NCBI RefSeq assembly: GCF_033958435.1
Contig: NC_134158.1
Location: forward strand, 9,240,337-9,304,336
Source of the DNA: Carettochelys insculpta
Lineage: Eukaryota; Chordata; Testudines; Carettochelyidae
Direction: 5' to 3'
Length of the DNA stretch: 64,000 bases
The stretch's first letter is position 1. Each line of letters starts with the position of its first letter. The notes under the pieces are model-generated. The model had not been told where the DNA came from. It saw nothing but the letters and a program-made list of their open reading frames with translations, and ran no database searches. Below are positions 1-12,520 of this stretch, one piece after another. The position numbers and the translations under genes are program-made.

Positions 1-64
1 TCAGGACACTCACTCACCCAACTTTTCCCTTCATTGCCCAGATGGTTTCTGGGTCAGTCCTCAC

Positions 65-1142
<1,078 letters not shown>

Positions 1143-2029
1143 CCCGGCCCCTTGCTCCTGATCTTCCAGGTGGCAAGGAAGTCCAGGTGGGTTGTCTCAG
1201 CTTAGACAGGGGGTGACACAGAAGGGGCTTGAGTCCCTGTTGCAGCCGGATGCCCCCCCCGCAGGGACAATCGCTTTGCAAACAGCCACGCTGGTCTCCG
1301 CCACGCTGGGGAGAAAACCAGCTCATTTACTAAAGCCCGATGACGGGATTCCCCAGGTACACCGGGCTCCGTAGCAGCTTCCCCCTCCGATCACCCTTGA
1401 GCCTAGGGAGATGGGGGTTGCTGCATCATCCCCTGAGCAGGGAGAGACACACCCCTGCGCCCTCCACTCCCCCCAGCCAGAACCGGAGCCCTCTGGAGTA
1501 CCAGCTACTGCCGGAGCCTCTGCCCTGCCCTGCAGCCCCCAGGGACAGGCTGGCAGAGGCTGCTCCCATTGGCCCGTCTACACTGCCCCCCAGCCAGAAC
1601 TGGTGTGACTCCGGTGTGGGGAGAGCTGAATCTCGCCCGGCCATGGGAGCAGGGCCCTGGGCAGCCCCAGCACTCAGGACACAGACCCCAGAGCTGCCTT
1701 TATGCCACTCTGGGTAGTGTGGGGGGTGGGGGGGGATGGAGGGTAAGGGGGGAAGGAGATGGAGATTTGCCTTGTAGTGTCTGAGCCCTGGGGGGCCAGT
1801 CCCCCGCCCCCACCTCTGCTGGTCTGACAAGTTAGAGGGCAATATCCCCCCTGGCTGCAGAGTGGGGAGGGGCAGCCCCTGCCCCATGGGCGGCCCTTGT
1901 GCCTCCACAGCCTCTCCCTCCCAGACCCCACCCCGCCCCACATCCCTCCCTCCCACAGCCTCTAAGTCCAGCCCTGCCCCCATGATCCCCCAACATCCCC
2001 CCCAGCCCAGGCAGACCCCTGCACCTCGT

Positions 2030-2500
2030 CACCCCCCTCCTGCCCCCCAACGAATCCCTCCGCCCCGGGGCGGGGATCGCAGCCAGCTCGGCGGGGAGCA
2101 GCCCGGGGCCGAACCCTCCCCCTGCAGCCCGCCCGCCCGGGGGCACCGGGCACCGCTCCCGGGGCTGGGCCGGGGGCTCTTACCTTCCCCCCGAGCGCTG
2201 CCCGCCCTGGGCCAGGGGCTGGGGCTGGGGCTGGGCCCTGGCCAGGCTGGGGGCGCTGCCCGCCCGGGGAGCGGCTCCCGGGGAGCAGCGGGACTGGCCC
2301 GGCTGCGGCTGGAGATTCCCCTCTCCCGGCTGCAGCCAGGGCTCCGGGGCCCCGCAGCAGCCCCCGCCCGCCCGGGAGGGAGGGAGCCGGGGAGCAGAGG
2401 CCCCGCAGCGGCTGCCGCTCGCTTCCTGCGGCCGGGGCTGAGCCCAGCCCCTTTTCCCAGCCCGCTGCTGCTGGGTCCTAGCAGGAAACCTTCCCACAGC
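2030..2500 (-). promoter_or_regulatory. CpG-island promoter and noncoding first exon of KRAB-ZNF gene 1
   Basis: This GC- and CpG-rich stretch closely matches 17060-17520. On the minus strand it carries a strong splice donor (GGGGAAG then GTAAGAG) with the exon ending at 2184, so it probably holds the transcription start and a noncoding first exon spliced to 1142. No TATA box is evident, as expected for a CpG promoter. Long open frames through it are a by-product of the low stop-codon density of GC-rich DNA. Confidence 0.65.
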
Positions 2501-2764
2501 TGCCACCTGCCCGGCTGTAGGGGAAGGCCCCGATTCCCCCAGCCCCCCACTGACTCCCACCCTCCCCTTCCCCAATCCCTGCACGGGCCCCCTTCCCTCG
2601 AGCGCCTGCTCCCACCCCTGCACCCCTAGATCCCATGCCTGGGACTGGGAGGTAGCTCAAAGCAAGGCCTTTAGGTAGTCCATGGCCCTGAGAACTTTGC
2701 CATGTCTCTCAGGGGCTGATCAGCCGGCAGGCCAGCCCGGGTGTCTCCTACAGGCCAGGTTGAG

Positions 2765-2955
2765 CCTGGAAAGCTCAGCGGCTTGAGCATTAATTAGCCT
2801 GCTAAACCCAAGGTGGTGAGCTCAATCCTCGAGGTAAGCCATTGAAGGATGGGGGTAGATAGATTATCAGGGATGGCACTTGGCACTGCCAAGAGGACAG
2901 GGGACTGGATGAGCTTGATTGCCAGAGGTCTCTAGCAGCTACATATCTCCAATTT
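2765..2955 (+). repeat. tRNA-derived SINE with CR1-type tail, diverged
   Basis: It has a pol III-like head (A-box-like AAAGCTCAGCGGCTTGAGCA, B-box-like GAGCTCAATCC), a GGATGGGGG body, and a tail resembling the CR1 3' end. The same family recurs through the window. Head plus CR1-shared tail is the structure described for the tortoise pol III SINE. Confidence 0.7.
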
Positions 2956-2984
2956 TTAATCCTTACAGGGGCCATTTAGGGGCT

Positions 2985-3505
2985 GGGGCAAATGCATCTT
3001 GAAAACAAGCACGTTCAGCAGCTTGGACCAGGGCCGCAAGACACAGGTGATGATGACAGGTTTGAAGAGAAGGACAGTGGTGCTGAAGAGGAGTTGTTAC
3101 AGAAAGCTCCTCAGAAGAGGATGGGTGCAGAGAGTCACCGACGAGGAATTACGTAGGGAGATGCAGGAGAAAGAGAAGCTACTGGAGAAGGTGATACAAC
3201 GCAAGTTACAGCTACTCGGGCACATTTGCAGAAGGAAGGACGAATGAAAAACCAAGCCCCTGGCACGTGGTGTGATAGATGGCTCAAATAGGACAGGCAG
3301 ATGCCCCCCGGAGAACAGGGAAGATCATCTGCTAAACTGGTGTGGAGCTAATCGACCACTCCGCACTGGACAGGGAAAGACGGAAGGAAATAGTGAAGGA
3401 GGCATCAGATACCAACGGGTGCTGGGCCCATGGGTGGTGGTGATAGGGTGCTGTGTGTAGGGGACTGGACCCAATGACCACTTAGGGTCCCTTCCAGTTC
3501 AATGA
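2985..3505 (+). mobile_element. Non-LTR retrotransposon C-terminal fragment plus SINE/CR1-type tail
   Basis: The frame at 2999-3247 reads RKLQLLGHICRRKDE, and downstream frames read GRCPPENR and NWCGA. These are typical of the region after the RT domain in some LINEs, with the usual pattern LGHICRM...GRPRREW...WCG. Frameshifts and stops show it is dead. Diverged copies of the same fragment occur at 49775-49905 and 61690-62030. The last 60 bases look like a SINE/CR1 3' tail. The family name is uncertain. Confidence 0.6.
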
Positions 3506-3939
3506 AAAAAAAAAACACACTCTCGGAGCAGGAGGAACGAACGTCTACTTTATTATTATCTCAACGGACAAGCAAAAGACAGGCTGCTTTCCCCAGCCCC
3601 CGCATGCACCAGCAACAGCTACACCTAGGGAGAAAAGTGCGAGGAAGCCACGAGAGATGCTGGGATCCCACCGCAACAGCGAACACCCCACGAGCCGGGA
3701 CTCCAAACAACTCCAGTGGGAGGGATCAGTGTGGGGTAAGAGGGCTGAGGGTCTCTGTCATCCTCATGCAGGACACCGCAGTTGATGAGGAAAGGGTGGC
3801 CAGAAGGGCTGTCGGACACCTCATCTCCTTTAGGTGTCCACAACAGGGTCTGCCTGGCTTCCAAGCTGTCCAGGCCTTCTCACGTGTGACCAGCCTCCTC
3901 CCCTCAGCAACCAGGAGACCCTGTCCCCTCCCAACATTC
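3506..3939. other. No gene seen; unassigned sequence
   Basis: An A-tract at 3503-3513 is probably the end of the preceding insertion. The rest has short unconvincing open frames and no recognisable repeat. Confidence 0.4.
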
Positions 3940-3947
3940 CTCTGAGG

Positions 3948-4311
3948 CCATGGTTCCCAACCTGGGGTCTGAAGACCTCCAGAGTATTGTGGTGGGGGGG
4001 GGGTGGAGCATGAAAAAAAAAAAAGGTCCAATAAAAATGATCCCAGAAAATAAGTTTGAAGTCAATTGCAAAGACACCATCCCTGATTCTTTTAAAGGGA
4101 ATCTCTTCCAATCGTGTTGAGTGTCTGGCTGTAAATCTAGGCTGTTTCCTTTTTCACTGACTGAAGTATACATGGTGGCTAGAACCGGCTTTATTGGGGG
4201 TCTGTGAATGGCTCAGGGAGTGATTGGGGGTCCGTGAATGGTGGGGTGGGTGTGTGTGTGTGTGAGAGAGTGACTGGGAGTCAGCATTAGGGAAAAGGTT
4301 GGAAACCTCTG
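3948..4311. mobile_element. Nonautonomous hAT-like DNA transposon
   Basis: The left end CCATGGTTCCCAACCTGG and the right end GGTTGGAAACCTCTG are imperfect inverted repeats of the CAGNGGTTCCCAACC type. The flanks CTCTGAGG (3940-3947) and CTCTAAGG (4312-4319) form an 8-bp target duplication with one mismatch, as expected for hAT elements. It includes a short TG/GA simple repeat near 4245-4270 and encodes no transposase. Confidence 0.7.
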
Positions 4312-4319
4312 CTCTAAGG

Positions 4320-5002
4320 AATAATTCACAGCATTTTACAATACAGGCACAGCCTGTCCTGCCACCCCCAGGATAATTCCCGTCCCTCCTTCCGTGCATT
4401 CACTGGTCTCTACCTCCACTGGCTCTGAGCAGCAAACCTAGCAGCTTCCCTAATCTGGTCTCCATCCCTCTCCCACTGGGGGCTGCATCTCACATCACTA
4501 CAGGGATCAGGCAGTGACTTCCTTTCGGAGGGCTTCTTTTCACTTACCCAGAGAGCAATGCTCCAGAGAGAGATTTCTCAGGGTTTGATTTAGTGGGTCT
4601 AGCAAGGACCCACTAAATCAAATGCCGATGGTGCCCCCCGGAATCCATCAGGTCATGAGGTGTAAGGGAAGTTAGGAAGAGTTTTTCCCAATGGCCTCCT
4701 GCAAAAATTTGACCTAAGGTTCACTGACTCCAGCTACGCTATTCTCAAAGCTTAGAGTACTGTATCTTAGGTCAACTTTCTCCAGTAGTACTGACTGAGC
4801 TACCCTTGTTATCCCCACCCTTGCTCTGGCTTATTTATACCTGGCCCTGCAGATTTCCAAGACCAGCATCTGATGAAGTGAGTCTGTGCTCACAAAAGCT
4901 CATGCTCAAAACTTTTCTGTTAGTCTATAAGGTGCCACAGGACCCTTCGTTGCTGTTACAGGACTTCTTGTTATTCCAGAATAGTTTATTTCAAAATAAG
5001 AG
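4320..5002. repeat. Interspersed repeats: perfect hairpin and a foldback-family fragment
   Basis: A perfect inverted repeat with 16-bp arms and a 7-nt loop lies at 4584-4622. At 4865-4975 there is a copy of a dispersed family with the pattern TGATGAAGTG, AAAGCTCATGCTC, TTAGTCTATAAGGTGCCAC. Other copies lie near 24.8, 32.6, 38.2, 42.2, 51.0, 51.9-52.4, 54.7, 58.0 and 63.5 kb. The superfamily is not assigned. Confidence 0.55.
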
Positions 5003-5580
5003 GAGCCTTTCGAACAGAGCTAGAGAAGTGGTTGTTCCCCTCTGTTTGGCACTGGTGAGGCCGCATCTGGAATATTGTGTCCAGTTTTGGGCCCCCCCAG
5101 CATAAAAAGGATGTGGATGCGCTAGAGCACGTTCAGTGGAGGGCAACAAAAATGATTAAGGGGCTGGAGCACAAGACCTATGAGGAGAGGCTGAGGGATT
5201 TGGGCTTGTTTAATTTATAGAAGAGAAGAGTGAAGGGTGATTTAACAGCAGCCTTCAACTTCCTGAAAGGGGGCTCTAAGGAGGAGGGTGACAAACTCTT
5301 CTCAGTGATGTCAGATGGCAGAACAAGGAGCAATGGTCTGAAGTTAAAGAGGAAGAGGTGTAGGTTGGATATTATGAAAAAAACTCTTTCCCCAGGCGGG
5401 TGGTGAAGCACTGGAATGTGTTACCTAGAGAGGTGGTGGAATTTCCATCCCTTGAGGTTTTTAAGTCCTGACTCAACAAGGTCCTGGCTGGGATGACTTA
5501 GTGGTGGTTGATCCTGCTTGAAGCAGGGGGCTGGACTAGATGACCTCCTGAGGTCCCTTCCAGCCCTGGGATTCTGTGAA
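5003..5580 (+). mobile_element. CR1 LINE 3' fragment
   Basis: It encodes the CR1 ORF2 C-terminal region in broken frames ([15 protein letters not shown] at about 5070-5103, then the WNVLPREVVE-like part) and ends with the family 3' sequence CCTTCCAGCCCTGGGATTCTGTG. It is 5' truncated and frameshifted. Confidence 0.85.
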
Positions 5581-6094
5581 ACAAGGCTGCTGTATAAACA
5601 TACCCCACAACTTTAAGAAACACTGGTATAAATCTCTCCATTGCTGGGCTGCTGTGTCATGGGTGGAGCGTGATGGGGGGTGGGAGGAAGGAGGAGGGAA
5701 TCCTGTTCTCTCACCCCACCCCTTCGAAACAACACAGCAGCTCATTTTCCTGCTCCTGCAGTTCCCTTTTTGGGGGCAGTGGTTTAATTCTGGCCCCTTA
5801 GGGAGAAAACATACAAACCCTCAATGCTTTTCTGCGGCACCTGGAGTAACGTGAGATGAGCTGGTAATGAGGTGGTCCAGCCCCAACAGGGGCAACTCAG
5901 AGTGGACTAGCTGTCCCCCGAGTGGGAAAGTGAGGGGTTCAGAACAGCAGGGTGAGTTTGTCACGCTGCCTAGAGAAGCTGACAACAAAGAGGGCTGAAG
6001 TCCAGGCAGAAAACCAGGCAGACATCCCAAGCCAGAAGTGTGTTCTGTAATTAGATTTCCCCAAGCCAGTGACAAATGTGGACTCCTAGATCAT
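5581..6094. other. No gene seen; unassigned sequence
   Basis: Moderate-GC sequence between two CR1 fragments. Only short, incompatible open frames are present. Confidence 0.35.
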
Positions 6095-6400
6095 GTTTGG
6101 GAGATGTCTAAGTTGGCCATTAGGAAAAACTCTTTCCCCAGGAGGGTGGTGAAGCACTGGAATGTGTTACCTAGAGAGGTGGTGGAATCTCCAAGCCCTG
6201 GCTGGGATGATTTAGTTGGGGTTGATCTTGCTTTGGGCAGGGGGTTGGACTTGATGACCTCCTGGGGTCCCTTCCAGCCCTGGGATTCTTGACAAAGTCC
6301 TGGCTGGGATGATGATTTAGTTGGGACTGGCCCTGCTTTGAGCAGGAGGTTGGACTTGATGACCTCCTGAGGTCTCTTCCAACCCTAGGATTGATTCTAA
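6095..6400 (+). mobile_element. CR1 3' end with duplicated terminal segment
   Basis: The CR1 C-terminal coding remnant (FPRRVVKHWNVLPREVVE) at 6125-6190 is followed by two consecutive copies of the CTGGCTGGGATGA...CTTCCAGCCCTGGGATTCT tail, ending near 6292 and 6397. This suggests a local tandem duplication of the 3' end. Confidence 0.75.
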
Positions 6401-7370
6401 TCCCAGTCTGACTGTCTCCTTAAACTCTTTGGTCTCTTTTGCCACCCAGGCAAACGGGACTTGGAGATAAAAGGTCACGAACCCCAAAAATCGCATCCTG
6501 TCGAATGCGATCATTCGCTTCCCCCTCCATCAACTGGTAGCCTAGATCGTTCACCAAAGACCACGCTGGCAGCCGATTCAACAGGAAATCGATCACAAGT
6601 TCATTGGCTAAGAAAGCGAGAGGAACCAAGAGGATACAGCACGTCAAACACACACACACAGTTTCTAATCCAAACGTGGGCAGCAATGAAGTAAACTGAA
6701 AACCTTTGCAGGATACCCAGACTGTCCCTGGAGGTTTCCACTTTGTACCTGCTACAATCCCCTTGTCTCCACACAGCCTGGAGATGGAGGATCCTTCGAC
6801 TCCATACTTTGTGCTTCTTCTGGACAACAGGCCGACAGGGTCACTATCCATCTTGGCTCTTCCTCTGATGACGGAGGTCCTCACACGCCCTCCTCACTTC
6901 CTTTGAAACAAGCTCTTTCCTCGTCAGGTTCTCCCATGGCATTGTACACGGGTTCATCCACGTTTATTGGCCTAACGCGTTCTACAGGGCTATATACAAG
7001 GTGAACTTCCGCTACTACAGGACACCGGGACATTGGCAGCTGAAATCGATGCAAGTAACAGCCCAGTAGTTGCCATGGAGTTCACACACCAATTACACAC
7101 GTACACATTGAACCATCACGTTGAAGCATCCTCACACACAAGTGAATTGGCCGAGAGTTCTGGCACGAGCTGGCGCCGGGTCTGGTTTACATCAGGAAAT
7201 CAGATGGGGGATTAAAGCGACGGGCTGGCTAATCCCGACTACATGGCCTGCTGCAGAAAGACGCTCAGAGGCTCATGTTCTAGAAGCAGAAGTGGGGGGT
7301 CTCCCAGCCTCCTGCAAAAGGCCCTGGCGGGAATCAGACCGTCACAGTGGTGCTGTCTGACTCTGGAGGG
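6401..7370. other. Unassigned region with a 154-codon minus-strand open frame
   Basis: The minus-strand frame at 6420-6884 contains a hydrophobic stretch (VCVCLTCCILLVPLAFLANE). A second open stretch, near 6890-7030 minus, is rich in acidic residues. It could be a decayed endogenous viral or transposon protein, but no family motif is recognised. An AATAAA motif lies on the minus strand near 6963. Confidence 0.25.
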
Positions 7371-8133
7371 TGGTGAATGAGGAGAGGAAGGACCTCTCTG
7401 CCTCTGTGCTCCCCCTAGCTTCTTATCCCCTCATCCCCAAGCACTCGACAGCTCCAGCTCCCACAGCCTCAGCCACCAGCTCCCCTGTTTTCTACCCAGA
7501 ACCCATCACCCTGGTCCTCTAATATTAGCTCTCCCCACAGCTCAGCCCCAAGAACGATCTCCCTGCAGAGAACGGCCCCGGGCCAGTGGGGGAGCCCAGC
7601 CCAGGGGCTGGTGGAAGATGAGGGCAGGTGTCTAGAGTGGCGGTGGGGCCCTGGCCCCAGTGTCTTTCTCCTCATCTCCAGGGCAGGGGGGTCCCGCCTG
7701 GGAAGGGAGACTTCAGCCAGGCAGAGGGAGCTTCTGGAGGAGTTTCTCTTTCCCCCTTCCCCCACCTGTGGTCCGTCAGCTCAACAGCTGGGGCTGATGG
7801 GGGCATCTCCTCCTCGGCCTGGGGTTTGCTCAGACCAGGCAGAGCCACAGGGTCCCTGACAAGCTGCTTCTGGATCCTCACCCCAGCCATGGGCAGCTGG
7901 ATCCCTGGGACCACAACGCCTCTGAGGCGTGTGGGGATGAGGGATGGGGCTGCCACCTCGGCCAGCCCTAGTCAGGGCCCTTAGAGCATTTCCCTGCTGT
8001 GGGGAGGAGTCTCTGGTGTCCAGTGTCTCACTTGGAGCAGTTTCCACATAGAGAACATCTCAGAGGTTACTTCCCTGTGCAAATTTGGTGGTGACTGACG
8101 CTCCGGGAGCATCTATTAAACCTTCCCCCACCT
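7371..8133 (-). other. Downstream (3' UTR side) of KRAB-ZNF gene 2
   Basis: No coding signal or clear repeat. It probably contains the 3' UTR of the minus-strand zinc-finger gene. A weak AATAGA-like motif occurs near 8111 minus and a clear AATAAA only near 6963 minus, so the polyadenylation site is not fixed. Confidence 0.35.
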
Positions 8134-11100
8134 TCAGGGCTTCTCTGTTGTGAGGCTCACAGGTGCATGAGTTTGCATTGGCTCTTTTCCCGCCATCAAG
8201 GTACTCTTAGCATCTCCTAGCCCTTTGTGAGTTCTCAGATGTTTAGTCAGGTATGAGCTCTTCCGGAAACATTTCCCACAGACGGGGCATTTATGAGGTT
8301 TATAGCCAGTATGGATTCTCTGATGGATAATGAGGTTGGATCGCTGAATGAAACTGTTTCCGCAGTCCAAGCACTTGTGCGGTCTCTCGCCTGTGTGAAT
8401 GGCCTGGTGCCTAAGAAGAGAAGATCTGTTGGTAAAACACTTCCCACACTCCACGCAGCCGTGGGGTCTCTCTCCGGTGTGGACGGCCTGGTGCCGAACC
8501 AGGGTGGACCGCTGAATGAAACTTTTCCCACACTCCAAGCATTCGTGGGGTCTCTCCCCAGTGTGGATGGCCTGATGTCTCAGGAGGGCTGACCGGTGTG
8601 TGAAACTTTTCCCGCAGTCCAAGCACTGATGGGGTCTCTCTCCTGTGTGGATTCTTTGGTGTATAATAAGGGCCGACCGCTGGGTGAACCGTTTTCCGCA
8701 GTGCATGCATTTATTGGGCCTCTCTCCGGTGTGGATGGTGTGGTGGGTCGTGAGGGACGACTTCTGACTGAAACATTTCCCGCAATCGAGGCATTTATAG
8801 GGTCTCTCTCCCGTGTGCATCCGCCGATGTTTCGTAAGGTAGGAGTTGTTTTTGAAGCTTTTCCCACAGTCCAAGCATATATAGGGCTTCTCCCCCGTGT
8901 GGATTCTCTGGTGCGCAATAAGGTCGGAACTCAAGACAAAGCTTTTCCCGCAGAGGGCGCATTTATAGGGACTGTCTCCCGTGTGCATTGTCCGATGTTT
9001 AGTGAGATAGGAACTGTTCTTGAAGCTTTTCCCACAGTCCGGGCAGCGATAGGGCTTCTCTCCCGTGTGGATGGTCTGATGGGAAATCAGGTTTGTTCTC
9101 TGAATGAAACCTTTCCCACAGTGGAGGCATTTATGCGGTTTATTCCCGGTGTGAATTCTCAGATGGCGCAGGAGGTGCGAGCGCTGAATGAAGCTTTTCC
9201 CGCAGTCGAGGCATTTAAAGGGTCTCTCGCCGGTGTGGATGGTCTGGTGGGTGATCAGGGCGGATCGCTGCGTGAAGCTTTTGCCGCAGTCGGAGCACTT
9301 GTGGGGTTTCTCGCCCGTGTGGGTTTTCTGGTGCATCAGAAGGGTGGTCTTCTGACTGAAGCAGTTCCCACACTCCAGGCATTTATAGGGTCTGTCGCCC
9401 AGGTGGATGCGCCGATGTTTCGTCAGGTTGGAGCTGTTACTGAAGGTCTTCCCACAGTCCGAGCACTGATGGCTTCTTCCTCCTGTGTGGATGATCTGAT
9501 GCGTAAGAAGGGCTGATCTCCCTGGGAAACTTTTCCCACACTCCAAACACTTATGGGGTCCCTGCCCTGCATGGGTTGCTGGATGCGTAACCAGTGTGGA
9601 TGTCCAATTAACACATTTCCCGCGCCCCAGGCCTTGACAGCTTCTCTCTCCTGTTTCAGGTCTCCCACAGGTAGCAAAGTCTGAGCCACTATGGTCTGTC
9701 TGATGTGTCAGTAGGTGGGATTTCAGAACAAAACCTTTTCCCAACTGGGGGCAGATGTAGGGTTCCCCTGGCTTGCGGTTTATCTGCTGGGCTGTGGGAT
9801 CCCTGTAACTTTCCCTGCATAGAACAGATTCATCCACTTTCTTCCGTGGGAGTGTTCCCAGCAGCCTCTCCGACCTGGGCCACTTTCCCCAGGCTGCTCC
9901 CTGTTCCCATTGCCGGGAAAAGTCCCCTTCAGCTCTTCCCACCAAGGTCCCCTCTGGTTCCATTGCCCCAGGAATGTCCTGCTGTTCTTTCCCCTCCTGC
10001 TTCTCATTCACTCGCTCATCACCTGCTGGGAGGGAGACACAATCCAGACAGGAGTCACTGTGCTGGGGGAAAGAGGAACAGCCCCAGGGGAAAACACAAC
10101 ACGCTGAAGTGTCACAGACTGAGCCACTGGATTCTGCCTCCACTTCCCACCCGAATGCTCACAGAGAAGGAAACTCCCGCAGCTTCCAGGGCAGGGAGAG
10201 CCATGAGCGATATCTGCTGACTGCAGCCCGGCCCTGGGTGAGAGGAGGCAGAGCTCAGGGCACTCACTCATCCCACAGTTTTGGGATGCTCAGCTTTTTC
10301 CTTCATCCCCCGGATAGTTTCTGGGTCAGTCCTCACCTGTACCGGTGCCTCCTGGGATCTCTCTTTCCTCCCTGGCCTGGAGATCGGACACCCACGGCTC
10401 TTCCCCTTGTTCCAGCCGGGCGATCAGCTCTGGTTTGGGACCGGGGAACCCTGCGCAGGAGGGGAAATCAGACCAGATCAGGGGGCAGGGAGAGCATCTG
10501 TCGCAAAGTATGTTCCCTGAGTGGAACCAGTCCTGGGGCTGAGCCGGGGAATGGGGAACCCAAGAGGACGGGAACAGGGTCACTCAGCCCCTTGGGGAGA
10601 GGCCAACATCTGGGGAGGGAAAGGGAACTGTGACACCCGCACTAGGAGTTCCCAGGATCTGGGCCGCGTGGGGCCCTGGCGGCATTCACACAGCTTTAGA
10701 ATGAAACCCCAGCCTCTTTCTAGACCTGGCCCCAAGAGCCCACCTCATCGCTGGAGGTCATCCCAAGAGAGAGTGAGGAGGAGAGGGCTTCTGCGCGTGA
10801 CCGAGAAACAACAGAGATGGGACAATGGGTGACTTCTCCACCTTGAAAGCTGGAGGGATGGGGATGGTTTAGAATGGCCATGTGGTTCTGGCACTGGGTC
10901 TCACTGCTGAGCGGGCGAGACGCCAGTCACACCCACAGGGCGGTTGTGCGTGATGGAACCCATTCCTGTCCCATCCACCTGACCGGGGAACACCCTGCCC
11001 AGTGTCGCACATGCAGACCTGGCGGCTTCTAATACCCAAGGGTCCGGAAGGCCCTTACCCAGCGAGGTCACCGCCTGGTAGTTCTCCTGCATGACGGCCC

Positions 11101-11600
11101 TGTAGAGGGCTCTCTGAGCGGGGCCCAGCAGCGCCCCCTGCCCCGGGGTGAAATACACAGCCACCTCCTCGAAGGTCACCGCCATCTGCAATGACGAAAG
11201 GGGGAGATACAGGATCCCACCTGCACCCAGCTCAGAGCGGCCAGGGGGTGGGAGAAAGGTGAGCGCTCCTCGTCCTTTACCTGCCAGAGTTCCTCACCGT
11301 CATGCGGAACAAAGACACTAGCAGCTTCCCTTCATGTGTCGCAGCCACCTCCGGCCCGTGGGGTCAGACTCTGGCAGCAGGAGTCTGGGAATTTTTCCCA
11401 GCCCTGCCCAAGGGGACAGAAATGGGGGGAAAGTCCCTCCCTCCAGCCCCCCACGCAGGCCAATGGGCCTTTTCAGAAAGAGAGGCCTGGGTTGATTGTG
11501 TCTCAGCAGATTTATCGCTCTGTTTCCTCCCGGCCTCCCCCTCCTGCGCCCGGCAGCTCCCGGATCAGCCCCCTACCTGCGCTGGCTCCAGCCCAGCCAT
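8134..11600 (-). CDS. KRAB-C2H2 zinc-finger protein gene 2, complete, 717 aa
   Basis: There are four coding exons on the minus strand: 11577-11600 ([13 protein letters not shown] donor), 11059-11185 (KRAB-A, 127 nt), 10337-10450 (KRAB-B, 114 nt) and 8134-10022 (linker and fingers). All junctions are GT-AG and phases match, giving 2154 nt with one stop. The finger exon carries two degenerate fingers and then 16 canonical C2H2 fingers joined by TGEKP/TGERP-type linkers. Such proteins bind specific DNA in the nucleus and usually repress transcription. KRAB-A has EEVAVYF and VMQENY, but G where mammalian EEW has W, and MQE instead of MLE, so strong TRIM28 recruitment is doubtful (inference). A noncoding first exon probably lies in the CpG island at 16.8-17.6 kb. 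Confidence 0.93.
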
Positions 11601-11604
11601 GGCC

Positions 11605-11935
11605 CTGCCCTGGCGGCGGGAAGACGGGACGATCCGGAGCCAAGTCTAGACGTGGGTGCTCAGCCTGTCGGGGTGAAAGTTGCAGAGGGGGAGGGGTCAG
11701 AAGGCATTTCAGTCCCTGTCACTCCCCGGCTCTCCCCCTGCAGACAGAGGCTCTGATCCTAGGACTGCCCAGCTGGGGAGAAACCCAGGGAGTTAATTAC
11801 CCCCCCAGGCCAGACCCCTTCCAGCAGAACTCAACCCACCAGGTCCCTCTGAGCTAGGGTGACCGCATTGCCTTAGGGCAAATACCGGGGCCTTGCCTCT
11901 GGAGATGCACTCCTATGTCAGGCCTCCTTGGCGAT
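11605..11935. other. First-intron sequence of KRAB-ZNF gene 2
   Basis: Similar in position to intron 1 of gene 1. No separate gene or repeat recognised. Confidence 0.35.
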
Positions 11936-12520
11936 GGAGGCTGCTGCCCCATGGCGAGGCAGTGGGCTCCATGGGCTCCCAGTGAGGGAGAACAGAAGAT
12001 GGAGGCTCGGCACCCTCATGGCAGTGGGTGGGGTGCTGAGAAAAAGAGCTTCACAGCCTCCCAGTGGTGTGGGCAATGGAACAGGGCAACAGGCCCACAG
12101 AGGAGCTTCCTTGCAGCAAAAGCCGCCTCACCAAGGCACGGGGGCGCCAGGGGACAGGGCAGCCATCCCATGGAGGGGCTCCCTGGCAGCAAGAGCTGCC
12201 TTCCCTCGGCAGGGGGCCCCAGGCAACAAAGCAGCTGCTTCGCAGCAGAGCTTACTGGCAGCAGGGGCTGGTACCGGAGGTGCCAGGGAATGAGACAACT
12301 TCTCCATTGAGGAGCACCCCTGGAGCAGGAGCTGCTGCTGTGAGGCACAGGGCAACGGGTGACAGGGCGGCCTCCCCACAGGGGAGCTCCCTGGAAGTGG
12401 GGGCGCTGCCCCAAGGCACAGGGTGCCAGAGAACTGGGCAGCTGCCCTGCAGTGGGGTCCCTGGCAGCAGAGGCTGCCGCCCTGGGACATCGGGTGCCAG
12501 GGACGGGAGCCCCACAAAAG
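11936..12520. repeat. Diverged GC-rich minisatellite, about 71-bp unit
   Basis: About seven diverged units repeat the pattern CAGGG-CAG...CC(C)A(C/T)GGAGGGGCTCCCTGGCAGCAGGGGCTGCC with a period near 70-72 bp; unit starts fall near 12068, 12141, 12212, 12281, 12348, 12419 and 12490. Long open frames through the array are low-stop artefacts. It lies in the intron between the CpG exon and the ATG exon of gene 2 and has no counterpart in gene 1. Confidence 0.6.

Noticed and set aside
6420..6884. Endogenous retroviral envelope gene
   Set aside because: A hydrophobic stretch alone is not enough; no family motif is recognisable, so it is left unassigned.
8596..9516. 306-codon plus-strand frame inside the zinc-finger exon
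   Set aside because: It is the antisense of the C2H2 repeats; its regular pattern reflects the 84-nt finger period.
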